DNA of 8,926 nucleotides from Actinomycetota bacterium (GTDB lineage: Bacteria > Actinomycetota > Humimicrobiia > Humimicrobiales > Humimicrobiaceae): NCBI GenBank assembly GCA_014360385.1, contig JACIXO010000034.1, positions 1 to 8,926 of the forward strand, written 5' to 3'. The notes under the pieces were generated by a model, which did not search any database, had not been told where the DNA came from, and saw nothing but the letters and a program-made list of their open reading frames with translations. This document shows, one piece after another, positions 1 through 7,693 of this stretch (positions within the stretch are counted from its first letter, which is position 1; every line of letters begins with the position of its first letter). The position numbers and the translations under genes are program-made.

Positions 1-633
1 AGGGATGTGTCTGACTTTGTAGTTGTAACCATAGGAAGTGGAATAGGTTGTGGGATAGTAGCAAATGGAAATTTTTATTATGGTTACTCAGGTGCAGCTG
101 GTGAATTTGGGCATATTAAGGTAACAGAAGATGGCCCTATTTGTGAATGTGGTAAAAGAGGATGTCTGGAAGCTCTTGCTGCTGAACCTGCTATAGTCAG
201 GAAAGTATTGGAATGTATAAAGCTGGGTGAAGAAAGTACTCTTAGGAAAGTTTTATTTCAGAATAGGGAAATAACCATTGAGGATGTGTTGAAAGCAGCA
301 AAAGAAGGAGATAGTCTGGCACAGCGGATTTATCACAGCGCTGGGACTTATTTAGGAATGGGTATAGCTAATCTTGTAAATATTATTAATCCCCAGAGGG
401 TAATTGTTAGTGGAGAGGGTTTGAGGGCTGGAGAGTTACTTACTAGTCCCATGATTAAAGCTTTCCAAGAGAATTGTTTTCCTTCTATTAAAGATGTTAC
501 CGAATTGGTAATTGAACCTTTGGGAGATGATGCGTGGGCAAGGGGGGCAGCTAGTTTAGTGATAGAAGAAATATTTAAGGCTAAGGCTTTCATTTATAAA
601 AATGGAAAGTTAAGGGTAACGTTATATAGGTAA
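1..633 (+). CDS. ROK-family protein, probable sugar-responsive repressor (5' end outside window)
   Basis: This is the C-terminal part of a ROK (repressor, ORF, kinase) protein; the frame is open to the window edge, so the GTG at 7 is probably an internal valine. Counting from that GTG, the sugar/phosphate-binding loop TIGSGIGCGI lies at about 8-17, followed by AAGEFGH (30-36) and the ROK zinc site CECGKRGCLE (46-55), where H36 and three cysteines would bind the metal. The segment VSGEGLRAGELL and the DDAWARGAAS ending are more typical of NagC/XylR-type regulators than of ROK glucokinases, so a DNA-binding winged helix is expected in the missing N-terminus. Being immediately upstream of a sugar ABC transporter on the same strand fits a local regulator. 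The ROK assignment is firm; regulator rather than kinase is inferred. Confidence 0.85.
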   Translation, partial: RDVSDFVVVTIGSGIGCGIVANGNFYYGYSGAAGEFGHIKVTEDGPICECGKRGCLEALAAEPAIVRKVLECIKLGEESTLRKVLFQNREITIEDVLKAAKEGDSLAQRIYHSAGTYLGMGIANLVNIINPQRVIVSGEGLRAGELLTSPMIKAFQENCFPSIKDVTELVIEPLGDDAWARGAASLVIEEIFKAKAFIYKNGKLRVTLYR

Positions 634-670
634 AAGAAAAATAAAAAATTAATATTTTTTTATTTTTCTT
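634..670. terminator. A/T-only inverted repeat after the ROK gene, possible weak terminator
   Basis: Starting right at the ROK stop codon, AAGAAAAATAAAAAAT is followed after a few bases by its near-complement ATTTTTTTATTTTTCTT (one extra T). The stem is long but has almost no G or C, and it ends in a T-rich run. It could act as a terminator in both directions or merely be AT-rich spacer. Confidence 0.4.
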
Positions 671-776
671 ACTTTATTAAGTGAATTAAGTTGAGAATTT
701 TAAAGAAGGAGGTGGATATTATAGGAACTAGAAAAGTTAAGTATTAAAATGAGCTTTTGGTTAGTCATCTAAAAAA

Positions 777-780
777 GGAG
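777..780 (+). promoter_or_regulatory. Ribosome binding site that sets the binding-protein start at 788
   Basis: GGAG follows an A-run and lies 7 nt before ATG 788. The in-frame GTG at 782 is only 1 nt from this site, so the ATG is the better start. Confidence 0.75.
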
Positions 781-787
781 AGTGAAA

Positions 788-2119
788 ATGAAAGAAAAAC
801 TGTTAATATGGATAGCAGTTTTAATAGTAAGTGTATTTATGGGAACTATTTTTTGGCTAAGTGGTTGTGCACCATCGGCTGAAGAAACTGCATTTGAAAC
901 TTCAGCAGTACAAGAAACAGAAGCTGAAACTGCAGAAGCCAAAGAGTCTGTGGTTGAAAAAGTTGCTATCACTTATTGGCATACTATGAGTGATGCTGAA
1001 GAGGTAGCTCTAAAAAAAGTAATTGAAATGTTTGAAGAGCAATATCCCAACATTAAAATAGAGCCGACACGGGTGGCTTATGATGATTTCAAACCTGCTC
1101 TTCTGACTGGGATTGCCGGTGAGGTTGTTCCAGATACTGCTAGGCTGGATATAATATGGGTTCCTGAGTTTGCTGAAATGGGTGCACTAGTAGCGTTGGA
1201 TAAAGAAATGGAAGGATTTGATGAAATTATTGCCAACACATATCCGGGTCCCACATCAACTAATTTCTGGAAAGGGCATTACTATGGACTACCACAGGAT
1301 ACAAACACACAGGTTCTGGTATGGAACAAGCAGATGTTTAAGGAAGCTGGTCTTTCTGAGCCACCACAAACTATAGACGAATTTGTAGAATATGCTACTT
1401 TACTCTCTAATCCTGATGAAGAGGTATATGGTTACACAATGGGGGGAACATATTTTTGGGCTCCAGCTCCCATCTTCTATGCCATGGGTGGAGAAATTAC
1501 AGATCCCGAGATTACTACTGCAACAGGATACATTAATGGAGAAAAGAGTGTAGCAGCCTACCAGCTACTTGTGGATATGTATAAAGATGGATCTCTTTCA
1601 CCTTATGTTCTTGGTGGTGGAGGAGTAGGTGCTTTTGAAGGGCTTGCTACTAGTAAATATGCTATGATAATTGAGGACCCCTGGGCATATCCTATTCTTA
1701 AATCTGATTACCCAGAATTTGAAGTTAACTTTACTCTAGTTCCAAAAGGACCAGACGGGACTACCAGTTCTGTAGTTGGTGGCCAAAATGTAGTCATTTT
1801 TGAAGGTTCGCAGCATAAAGATGAGGCTATAGAATGGGCAAAGTTTTTGCTTTCAGAGGAAGCACAGTTAACTATTGGTGAGACAGGAGCTATACCTACT
1901 TTGACAACTGTGCAAGGCAATGAGAGGTTACCGGAATACTATGACGTTTTCATGGAACAGCTAAAAACTGCCAAAGCCCGTCTACCTCACCCTAAGTGGT
2001 CAGAGATAGATAATGTTTTAAATAATGCTTTTCAGTACATGTTAAGAGGTGAGAAGACTGTTCAGCAAGCTCTTGATGATGCTGCAGAGGAGATAAACAA
2101 GTTGATTGTGGAAGGATAA
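788..2119 (+). CDS. Sugar ABC transporter substrate-binding lipoprotein (SBP family 1, MalE-like)
   Basis: This is the extracellular solute-binding component of a carbohydrate ABC importer, 443 residues from ATG 788. A basic start (MKEK) and hydrophobic segment lead to the lipobox LSGC, with Cys27 as the lipidation site, so the mature protein is membrane-anchored. A Glu/Ala/Thr-rich spacer (about 28-56) follows. The fold begins with ITYWHTMSDAEE (about 61-72) and KVIEMFEEQYPNIKI, typical of family 1 binding proteins. The C-terminal pattern of GAIPT..., PHPKWSEID and TVQQALDDAAEEI is equally typical. The two permease genes follow, and a GH15-GH66 enzyme lies downstream, which suggests isomalto-oligosaccharides or dextran fragments as ligand; the sequence alone does not prove the ligand. 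Length is normal for the family. Confidence 0.93.
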   Translation: MKEKLLIWIAVLIVSVFMGTIFWLSGCAPSAEETAFETSAVQETEAETAEAKESVVEKVAITYWHTMSDAEEVALKKVIEMFEEQYPNIKIEPTRVAYDDFKPALLTGIAGEVVPDTARLDIIWVPEFAEMGALVALDKEMEGFDEIIANTYPGPTSTNFWKGHYYGLPQDTNTQVLVWNKQMFKEAGLSEPPQTIDEFVEYATLLSNPDEEVYGYTMGGTYFWAPAPIFYAMGGEITDPEITTATGYINGEKSVAAYQLLVDMYKDGSLSPYVLGGGGVGAFEGLATSKYAMIIEDPWAYPILKSDYPEFEVNFTLVPKGPDGTTSSVVGGQNVVIFEGSQHKDEAIEWAKFLLSEEAQLTIGETGAIPTLTTVQGNERLPEYYDVFMEQLKTAKARLPHPKWSEIDNVLNNAFQYMLRGEKTVQQALDDAAEEINKLIVEG

Positions 2120-2139
2120 GGAGGGTAAAAAGTAGAAGA

Positions 2140-2178
2140 CAATTGTCTGGAGGAGCTTAGAGCTTCTCCAGACAATTG
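2140..2178 (+). promoter_or_regulatory. Strong intercistronic hairpin between binding-protein and permease genes
   Basis: A perfect 13-bp inverted repeat (CAATTGTCTGGAG with CTCCAGACAATTG) extends inward by one G-T and four Watson-Crick pairs to a 3-nt loop, giving an 18-bp stem. It sits 20 nt after the binding-protein stop and 24 nt before the first permease start. No clear T-run follows, so complete termination is unlikely. In maltose-type operons, structures here protect the 3' end of the binding-protein mRNA and lower permease expression; the same role is inferred here. Confidence 0.8.
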
Positions 2179-2202
2179 GTTATAGTTGATTAAAAGGCAA
2201 TA

Positions 2203-3141
2203 ATGAAGGTTAGAAATATGAAGGTTGGAAATGAGATTTTAAATAAAAGCTTTTTTAAAAAAATCTTAAAATCAAAAGGAGCTTATTTTTTACTTCTTCC
2301 TGGCATGGGTCTTTTTTTAACTTTTATACTTTTTCCACTGATCTACTCTTTACGGATGAGCTTCTATAAATGGAATATTGTTAATCCAGGAAGTAGTGAA
2401 TTTGTAGGTTTTAGTAATTATGTTAAAGTTATAAATGATCCTATTTTCATAAGAGCAGCTTTTAACACTATTGTTTATGCTTTAATGACAGTACCAGGAC
2501 AGATTTTGTTTGCTTTGATGGTAGCCATCCTTCTGGAGCAGAAGATAAGAGGACGCACTTTTTTTAGGGTCGCTTTTTATATTACTGTAATTACTTCTTG
2601 GGTTATTGTAACTTTAGTTTTTGAGTATCTATTTAGTGGCCAAGCAGGGTTAGTTAATTTTGTATTAAAGGATGTATTGCATTTAGTAAATGAAAAGATA
2701 ATGTGGCTAGCTAATCCTATCTTAGTAATGATACCATTAAATCTACTGGGAATATGGAAAGGAGTAGGCTGGTCAGCAATTATTTTCTTAGCTGCTTTAC
2801 AAAATATCCCTCCTGAACTTTATGAAGCTGCTATTATTGATGGAGCAGGAATCTGGCAAAAAATTACAAAAATTACTCTTCCCCTAATTCGACCTACTTT
2901 GGTTTTTTTGGTAGTTGTCCTGACAATAGGAGCATTTAATGTATATATATCTGGTCTACTTATGACCGACGGTGGTAATCCCCTTGATTTATCTCACTTT
3001 ATATTAACACTTATGTATAAAAAAACTTTTACTTATCTAGATTTTGGTTATGGGTCTGCTACAAGTTATCTCCTTGCTGCTTTTATTTTTATGATAAGTG
3101 TAATACAGATAAAACTTTTACGAAGAAGGGTGGAATATTAA
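2203..3141 (+). CDS. Sugar ABC transporter permease, MalF/UgpA type
   Basis: This is an inner-membrane subunit of a carbohydrate ABC importer, 312 residues. About six hydrophobic spans are visible, near residues 29-50, 86-112, 123-144, 172-199, 231-254 and 286-305. The cytoplasmic EAA loop that docks onto the ATPase is clear at 205-227 (ELYEAAIIDGAG..., ending in TLP). The C-terminus is basic (LLRRRVEY). The first span follows a lysine-rich N-terminus. Two candidate starts, ATG 2203 and ATG 2218, lie in a duplicated 15-bp block; 2203 has AAAAGG upstream and is kept, but 2218 is possible. The next permease starts 4 nt after the stop, which implies one transcript. No ATPase gene is in the window. 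Confidence 0.92.
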   Translation: MKVRNMKVGNEILNKSFFKKILKSKGAYFLLLPGMGLFLTFILFPLIYSLRMSFYKWNIVNPGSSEFVGFSNYVKVINDPIFIRAAFNTIVYALMTVPGQILFALMVAILLEQKIRGRTFFRVAFYITVITSWVIVTLVFEYLFSGQAGLVNFVLKDVLHLVNEKIMWLANPILVMIPLNLLGIWKGVGWSAIIFLAALQNIPPELYEAAIIDGAGIWQKITKITLPLIRPTLVFLVVVLTIGAFNVYISGLLMTDGGNPLDLSHFILTLMYKKTFTYLDFGYGSATSYLLAAFIFMISVIQIKLLRRRVEY

Positions 3142-3145
3142 AAGA

Positions 3146-3985
3146 ATGTTAATAACAAAAGAAGAAAAAACTTTTCGAATTATTACCTATGTATTGCTTA
3201 TTTTTGGTGTGGTAATTACACTCCTCCCATTTTTATATATGATATCTGTATCTTTTAAAAGTCAGATTTATACTTTTGAATATCCACCCAGGTTAATACC
3301 ACGGAATCCTACTTTGGAAAATTATATCAATGCGCTAAGTAAGGATTTATTTGGTCGTAACTTTTTAAACAGTCTTTTTGTGGCGACAGCAACAACTATC
3401 TCAACTGTTTTTATATCAGCTCTTATGGCTTATGCATTTTCCCGAATGCAGTTTCCGGGAAAAGAGGTGCTTTTCTATATTTTACTGCTTGGTATGATGA
3501 TACCGCCAGTAATGCTCATAATTCCTCAATTTATAATTGCTAAATATTTGCACCTTCTTAACAGTCTCTGGGGTCTGATTGTAGTATATGTTGCAGTTAC
3601 TCTTTCCATGCAGACTTTTCTTTTAAGAAGTTTCTTCGAGACTATACCAAGAGAACTCGAGGAAGCAGTTTTGGTGGATGGTGGGAGTAATTGGGTTATA
3701 TTTACAAAGGTAATCTTGCCTTTATCAAAACCAGGACTGTCGGTTGTAGCTATTTTTACTTTTCTTTATGCCTGGGATGAATTTCCATGGGCTCATGTGG
3801 CTATAAGAGAGAGCTCTCGCCGAACTCTACCTGTAGCTATAGCTCTTTTTCAAAACCAGTATCTTACCCAATGGGGATTAGTGTTTGCTGCCACAACAGT
3901 AGCATCGATTCCAGTTATTATTGTATTTATAATTTTCCAGCGATATTTTATCCAGGGTTTTGTTACAACTGGTCTAAGGAGATGA
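3146..3985 (+). CDS. Sugar ABC transporter permease, MalG/UgpE type
   Basis: This is the second inner-membrane subunit of the importer, 279 residues, expected to pair with the preceding MalF-like protein. The N-terminal span is at about 11-35, followed by the periplasmic segment FEYPPRLIPRNPTLENY (44-60) that marks MalG-type permeases. The EAA loop is at 170-192 (LEEAVLVDGGSNW..., ending in ILP). The C-terminus QRYFIQGFVTTGLRR is the usual MalG-type ending, implicated in contact with the ATPase. A GAAGGGTGG ribosome binding site lies within the end of the upstream gene, about 12 nt before the ATG. Complete and of normal length. Confidence 0.93.
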   Translation: MLITKEEKTFRIITYVLLIFGVVITLLPFLYMISVSFKSQIYTFEYPPRLIPRNPTLENYINALSKDLFGRNFLNSLFVATATTISTVFISALMAYAFSRMQFPGKEVLFYILLLGMMIPPVMLIIPQFIIAKYLHLLNSLWGLIVVYVAVTLSMQTFLLRSFFETIPRELEEAVLVDGGSNWVIFTKVILPLSKPGLSVVAIFTFLYAWDEFPWAHVAIRESSRRTLPVAIALFQNQYLTQWGLVFAATTVASIPVIIVFIIFQRYFIQGFVTTGLRR

Positions 3986-4106
3986 TGCATTTATTTGGAG
4001 AGAAGTTTTGAAAGTGTAGAGTCTTGAATGAGCACCAGATTAAAAAAACAATAGTTAGTAAGTTATTAATAAAAATGTAATAAATTTGTAATAAAAAGGG
4101 AAAAGT

Positions 4107-6992
4107 ATGAATTATTTATTTAGAAAAAGTATAGAAATATTGAAAGAATACCAAAGCACTTCAGGAGCTTTTATTGCTTCTCCAAACTTTGACGTCTATA
4201 AGTATTGCTGGTTTAGAGACAGTACATATTCAGCTTATGCTCTGGATCTTGTAGGTGATCATATTAATGCTGAGAAGTTTTATATATGGGGTACTAAAGT
4301 AATAGAACGCTATAAGGAAAAGATAAAACGTGTTGAAGAGAAGTTACAAAAAAAAGTAGATTTATCTCCTGATGACCTTCTTCACACTCGCTATAACGTA
4401 GATATGTTAGAAAGTAATGACAACTGGCCTATTTTTCAGCTGGATGGCTTTGGAGTATTTTTATGGGGTATTGCGCAGCATATAAGACTTACAGGCTGTA
4501 AAAAAGTACTTATTATGGGTAAAGATGGTATTGATTTGACTATTCGTTATCTCTCTATTTTGTGGGATCATCCTTGTTATGACTGCTGGGAGGAGTATGG
4601 TGATAAGATTCATGTTTCTACTCTTGCTAGTATCTATGGGGGTTTGTCTAATATAAATTACTTTCTAAAGGATGAAAAGATTAAAAAGCTAGCTCAAGAT
4701 ATTAAAGAATTTGTGCTAAAAAATGGAGTTAAGAAAGGACATTTAGTTAAATTTCTAGGAACTGATATAGTGGATGCTAGCTTATTATGGGTTTCAGTGC
4801 CTTTTGAGATGATAGAACCATCACATCCTCTTATTAAAAATACTGTAAAAAAAATTGAGAAAGATTTAATAGTTAAAAATGGAGGCCTCCATAGATATAA
4901 AGAAGATTCATTCTATGGAGGAGGTGAGTGGATAATCTTAACCGCATGGCTTGGATGGTATTATACTAAAATTGGGGAATACGAAAAGGCAAAAAAACTG
5001 AAAAAGTGGATAGAAAAACAGGCTGATGATTTTGGGCAGTTGCCAGAGCAGGTACAACATTCTCTGTATTTTCCAAAGGAATATGTAAAATGGAAACTGA
5101 AATGGGGAGAAGTAGCTAAACCTCTTTTATGGTCCCATGCTCTTTACATTATTCTCTGCAATTCTATAGAACAAAAGAATCAGAATAGAGTCATTGCTGG
5201 CGAATCTAAAAGAGTGGAGATTGTTGATGTAACACCTTCTAAATCATTTTTTAAACCTGGAGAATCGGTACGTGTAGAATTTGAAATAATTAATTCTTCT
5301 TCTGAAATGGCTTATGTTACCTTATGTATTAGTATCTTATGGTTGGATAAGGAAATACATTTTGAAGAATTTAATATGCGTTTAATGCCTAAAGAGCAAA
5401 AAAAGCAGCTGTTTGAATTTTGTCCTGAATGTGAAAAATTCTTAGGTTACGGAGTAGATGCAATACTAAAAGACCAGAATGAAATTATTTTGGATGCTAA
5501 ATCTACTGCTTTTGATGTATTAGAAGACTGGACATTAGCTCCACGGTATGGTTTTTTATGTGATTTCAGTAAATCTGAGGCTGATACGGAAGAGCGAGTA
5601 AAAAGTATTAAAAAATTTCATATAAACTGCATTCAGTTTTACGATTGGATGTACCGGCATCACAATCTAATTCCTCCTAAAGAAGAATATGTTGATGCTT
5701 TAGGAGAAAAGCTTTCTGATTGTAATTTACACCAAAAAATTAATTGGAATCCAAGAAACATTGAGATTATGCGTAATAGAAGACTTTCTGCTAATACCTT
5801 ACGTAGAAAAATTAAAGAGGTCAAGCGTTATGGTATAGAAGCGATAGCTTATGGAGCAGTTTATGGTGCAGAGGAAGAGTTTGTAAAAGAACATCCAGAT
5901 TGGGCACTCTATACCAATGATGATAGAATATTCAGTTTGGAAGATCTGATTTTTATTATGAATATCTCTAGAGATTGTGGATGGCATGACCATATTCTAA
6001 ATGAGTATGCAAGGGCCCTAAAAGAGTTTGATTTCGATGGCATACATTTAGATCAATATGGTTTCCCAAGAGCTGCTTACTCTCATCTAGGTTATAAAAA
6101 AAAGTTAATAAATATGTCTAATTTATTTTATGAATTTATTACTGATTGCAAAAGAGTACTCTCAGAAATTAAGTCCAATGTAAAAATAATATTTAATGCG
6201 GTGAATGGTTGGCCCCCTGATACTTTAGCTAATCCTGAACAAGATGTGGTGTACATTGAAGTATGGCCTCCTCATGATACTTATCAGAGCCTTAAGGAAA
6301 TAATTAGCAAAGCAAGGATATTTGCTCCGGGTAAGCAAATCGTTTTGGCAGCATATATGTCAATATTTAATAGAGTAGATAATACTCAAATTTCTGCTGC
6401 TGAAAGAGCTACTCTTCTCACTTTTTCTTCTATTAATGCCAATGGTGCCTTTCATCTCTTATTGGGGGAAAAAAGTTGTATTATTACTGATGGGTATTAT
6501 CCTGCCTATATTAGACTTAGAGCAGACTTTGTTGAGGTATTTCAATATTATTGGGATTTTATAGTTCGCTATGAAAATTTTTTATTTGATCATAGCCTCA
6601 AAGATATTTCTTTATATGTTTCAGGAGGTATAGATGATGAATTAAGGATTGTAAATTATCCATATTCATCAATAGCCAAACCAAATACTATATGGGTTAT
6701 ATATAAAGAAATGCCCCGATATAAAGTATTAAGTCTGATAAATTTTCTAAACATACTGGATACACATTGGGATACTCTAAGAGTTGAGAAAGTTGAGTAT
6801 GTTTATAATATAAAGATAGAAGCTACTATACAGGAAAAAGTAAAGAAAATTCTATTTGCTTCTCCAGATTTTACTCTAAAGCCTCAAAGCCTTGATTTTC
6901 AGTTTTTTAAATCTAAAAAAGGAGAAGGTATTAGATTTGATGTTCCTATTTTAAATTGCTGGGATATGATTATTTTTGAACTAGATCAATGA
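4107..6992 (+). CDS. Two-domain glycoside hydrolase: GH15 glucoamylase/glucodextranase fused to GH66 dextranase-like domain
   Basis: A 961-residue fusion. Residues 1 to about 355 are GH15: GAFIASP (20-26), CWFRD (34-38), QLDGFG (111-116), CWEEYGD (160-166; E162 aligns with the fungal glucoamylase acid in WEE), LPEQV (312-316; E314 aligns with the base in AEQ) and WSHA (342-345). Residues about 366-470 form a beta-sandwich-like region (TPSKSFFKPGESV), as at the start of GH66 enzymes. Residues about 475-961 are GH66: FYDWMYRHH (511-519), AYGAVYGA (581-588), FDGIHLDQYG (643-652; D649 likely nucleophile), YIEVWPP (716-722; E718 likely acid/base) and VLAAYM (746-751). Only a short stretch separates VLAAYM from the following conserved segment, leaving no room for the CBM35 insert of CITases, so dextranase activity is favoured. 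There is no signal peptide, so it is probably cytoplasmic, acting on imported alpha-1,6-glucan. The ribosome binding site (AAAAAGGGAAAAGT) is modest. Confidence 0.9.
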   Translation: MNYLFRKSIEILKEYQSTSGAFIASPNFDVYKYCWFRDSTYSAYALDLVGDHINAEKFYIWGTKVIERYKEKIKRVEEKLQKKVDLSPDDLLHTRYNVDMLESNDNWPIFQLDGFGVFLWGIAQHIRLTGCKKVLIMGKDGIDLTIRYLSILWDHPCYDCWEEYGDKIHVSTLASIYGGLSNINYFLKDEKIKKLAQDIKEFVLKNGVKKGHLVKFLGTDIVDASLLWVSVPFEMIEPSHPLIKNTVKKIEKDLIVKNGGLHRYKEDSFYGGGEWIILTAWLGWYYTKIGEYEKAKKLKKWIEKQADDFGQLPEQVQHSLYFPKEYVKWKLKWGEVAKPLLWSHALYIILCNSIEQKNQNRVIAGESKRVEIVDVTPSKSFFKPGESVRVEFEIINSSSEMAYVTLCISILWLDKEIHFEEFNMRLMPKEQKKQLFEFCPECEKFLGYGVDAILKDQNEIILDAKSTAFDVLEDWTLAPRYGFLCDFSKSEADTEERVKSIKKFHINCIQFYDWMYRHHNLIPPKEEYVDALGEKLSDCNLHQKINWNPRNIEIMRNRRLSANTLRRKIKEVKRYGIEAIAYGAVYGAEEEFVKEHPDWALYTNDDRIFSLEDLIFIMNISRDCGWHDHILNEYARALKEFDFDGIHLDQYGFPRAAYSHLGYKKKLINMSNLFYEFITDCKRVLSEIKSNVKIIFNAVNGWPPDTLANPEQDVVYIEVWPPHDTYQSLKEIISKARIFAPGKQIVLAAYMSIFNRVDNTQISAAERATLLTFSSINANGAFHLLLGEKSCIITDGYYPAYIRLRADFVEVFQYYWDFIVRYENFLFDHSLKDISLYVSGGIDDELRIVNYPYSSIAKPNTIWVIYKEMPRYKVLSLINFLNILDTHWDTLRVEKVEYVYNIKIEATIQEKVKKILFASPDFTLKPQSLDFQFFKSKKGEGIRFDVPILNCWDMIIFELDQ

Positions 6993-7007
6993 TTTTAAAC
7001 TTAGAAC

Positions 7008-7035
7008 GAGTCTGTGAATAATTTTGTGTCCACCT
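7008..7035. mobile_element. Possible IS256-type terminal sequence
   Basis: The stretch beginning GAGTCTGTGAATAATTTT and continuing TGTGTCCACC resembles terminal inverted repeats of IS256 (mutator-type) elements as remembered, with the AATAATTTTGTGT core. No matching second end or IS256 transposase is visible in the window. If real, it is an isolated fragment joined to the decayed transposase next to it. Confidence 0.35.
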
Positions 7036-7106
7036 CAGTAGCGTCGATTTTAAGGCTATTACCTGAGCCCATAAAGTTGCTGAAACAAGTTGCTTTTATC
7101 CTGATA

Positions 7107-7600
7107 TTATTCATCCACAGCCTTTCCAAACTGGGTTAAGGCTTCGGTTTTCCCCTCCAGCTTTTCTTCTATAGAAAGCTTATCCTTTTTAGAGCTAAAA
7201 ATATGATATGCAAATTAGGGGTAATTTTAAGAAAGAGGTATTGCAATTTTTTTACCATATGCCCAGACACATTGAAATACTCATTAAGGCATTCCTCATC
7301 TTCCATATACAGCACTAAAATTCTTCATATAGCATCATCTATTGTCTCATTGGAGGTAAAAGGGCTTTGCCTTCTACCCAACTCGTACGAGGATGCATCT
7401 ATTTGTACCATTATCCCCATAGCAGGCTTTTCCTGCTCATGTCTATTACTCTCACAGAGCTGTTTTTATTCAACTTCTACTTTATTCTAAGTACCTGCCT
7501 TCCTGATAATCCTGAGATTTTTGCCGCCTTTTTACTATTATTCTCCTATCTGATATTAACTATCCTACTTTTATTTATACCATTTCCCTCTTTCCATAGG
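7107..7600 (-). pseudogene. Decayed ISNCY/IS1202-type transposase
   Basis: On the minus strand, pieces of one transposase appear in shifted frames. A helix-turn-helix, KKAAKISGLSGRQVLRI, is at 7533-7483. The start of the catalytic core, PAMGIMVQIDASSYELG, begins at 7426 and runs to NETIDDAI, followed by a TGA (7327-7325) and, in the same frame, RILVLYMEDEECLNEYF. KLSIEEKLEG and TQFGKAVDE, ending at 7110, are in another frame. The order and motifs match DDE transposases in which lgLSyRQvlRl, vQIDgS, IDDAtg and TQFGra-El recur. Nonsense codons, at least two frame changes, a large deletion between the first two pieces and a missing C-terminus make it inactive. Family placement is by motif memory. 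Confidence 0.78.
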
Positions 7601-7644
7601 TGACATTTTCTCTGATAAGTTATTAGGTAACGATATCACTGATA
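7599..7644. repeat. Degenerate 20-bp direct repeats at the transposase-start end of the IS remnant
   Basis: GGTGACATTTTCTCTGATAA (7599-7618) and GGTAACGATATCACTGATAA (7625-7644) match at 15 of 20 positions with a 26-bp period. They lie just upstream of the decayed transposase start, on the side where such elements carry subterminal repeats, and are probably old transposase-binding sites. Confidence 0.5.
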
Positions 7645-7664
7645 AAAAAAATTGATTAAAAAAC

Positions 7665-7693
7665 TTGACATCCTTCAATTACCTGAGTAAAAT
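7665..7693 (+). promoter_or_regulatory. Consensus sigma-70-type promoter
   Basis: A perfect -35 box TTGACA (7665-7670) is separated by 17 bp from TAAAAT (7688-7693), five of six matches to the -10 consensus. Transcription would start near 7700 and run rightward into the non-coding stretch and the lipoprotein gene at 8207. It lies at the outer edge of the IS remnant, so it may be an outward promoter left by the element. Confidence 0.65.

Noticed and set aside
729..762. Imperfect palindrome (AAAAG...CTTTT flanked by CTA...TAG) as a ROK operator
   Set aside because: Inner positions do not match well and AT-rich sequence makes such pairs common.
4107..6992. Cycloisomaltooligosaccharide glucanotransferase activity for the GH66 domain
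   Set aside because: The CBM35 insert expected in that type after the VLAAYM segment is absent; this disfavours but does not exclude it.
7203..7603. Two overlapping plus-strand open frames of 95 and 78 codons
   Set aside because: They run antisense to the decayed transposase, lack a proper ribosome binding site and show no family features.
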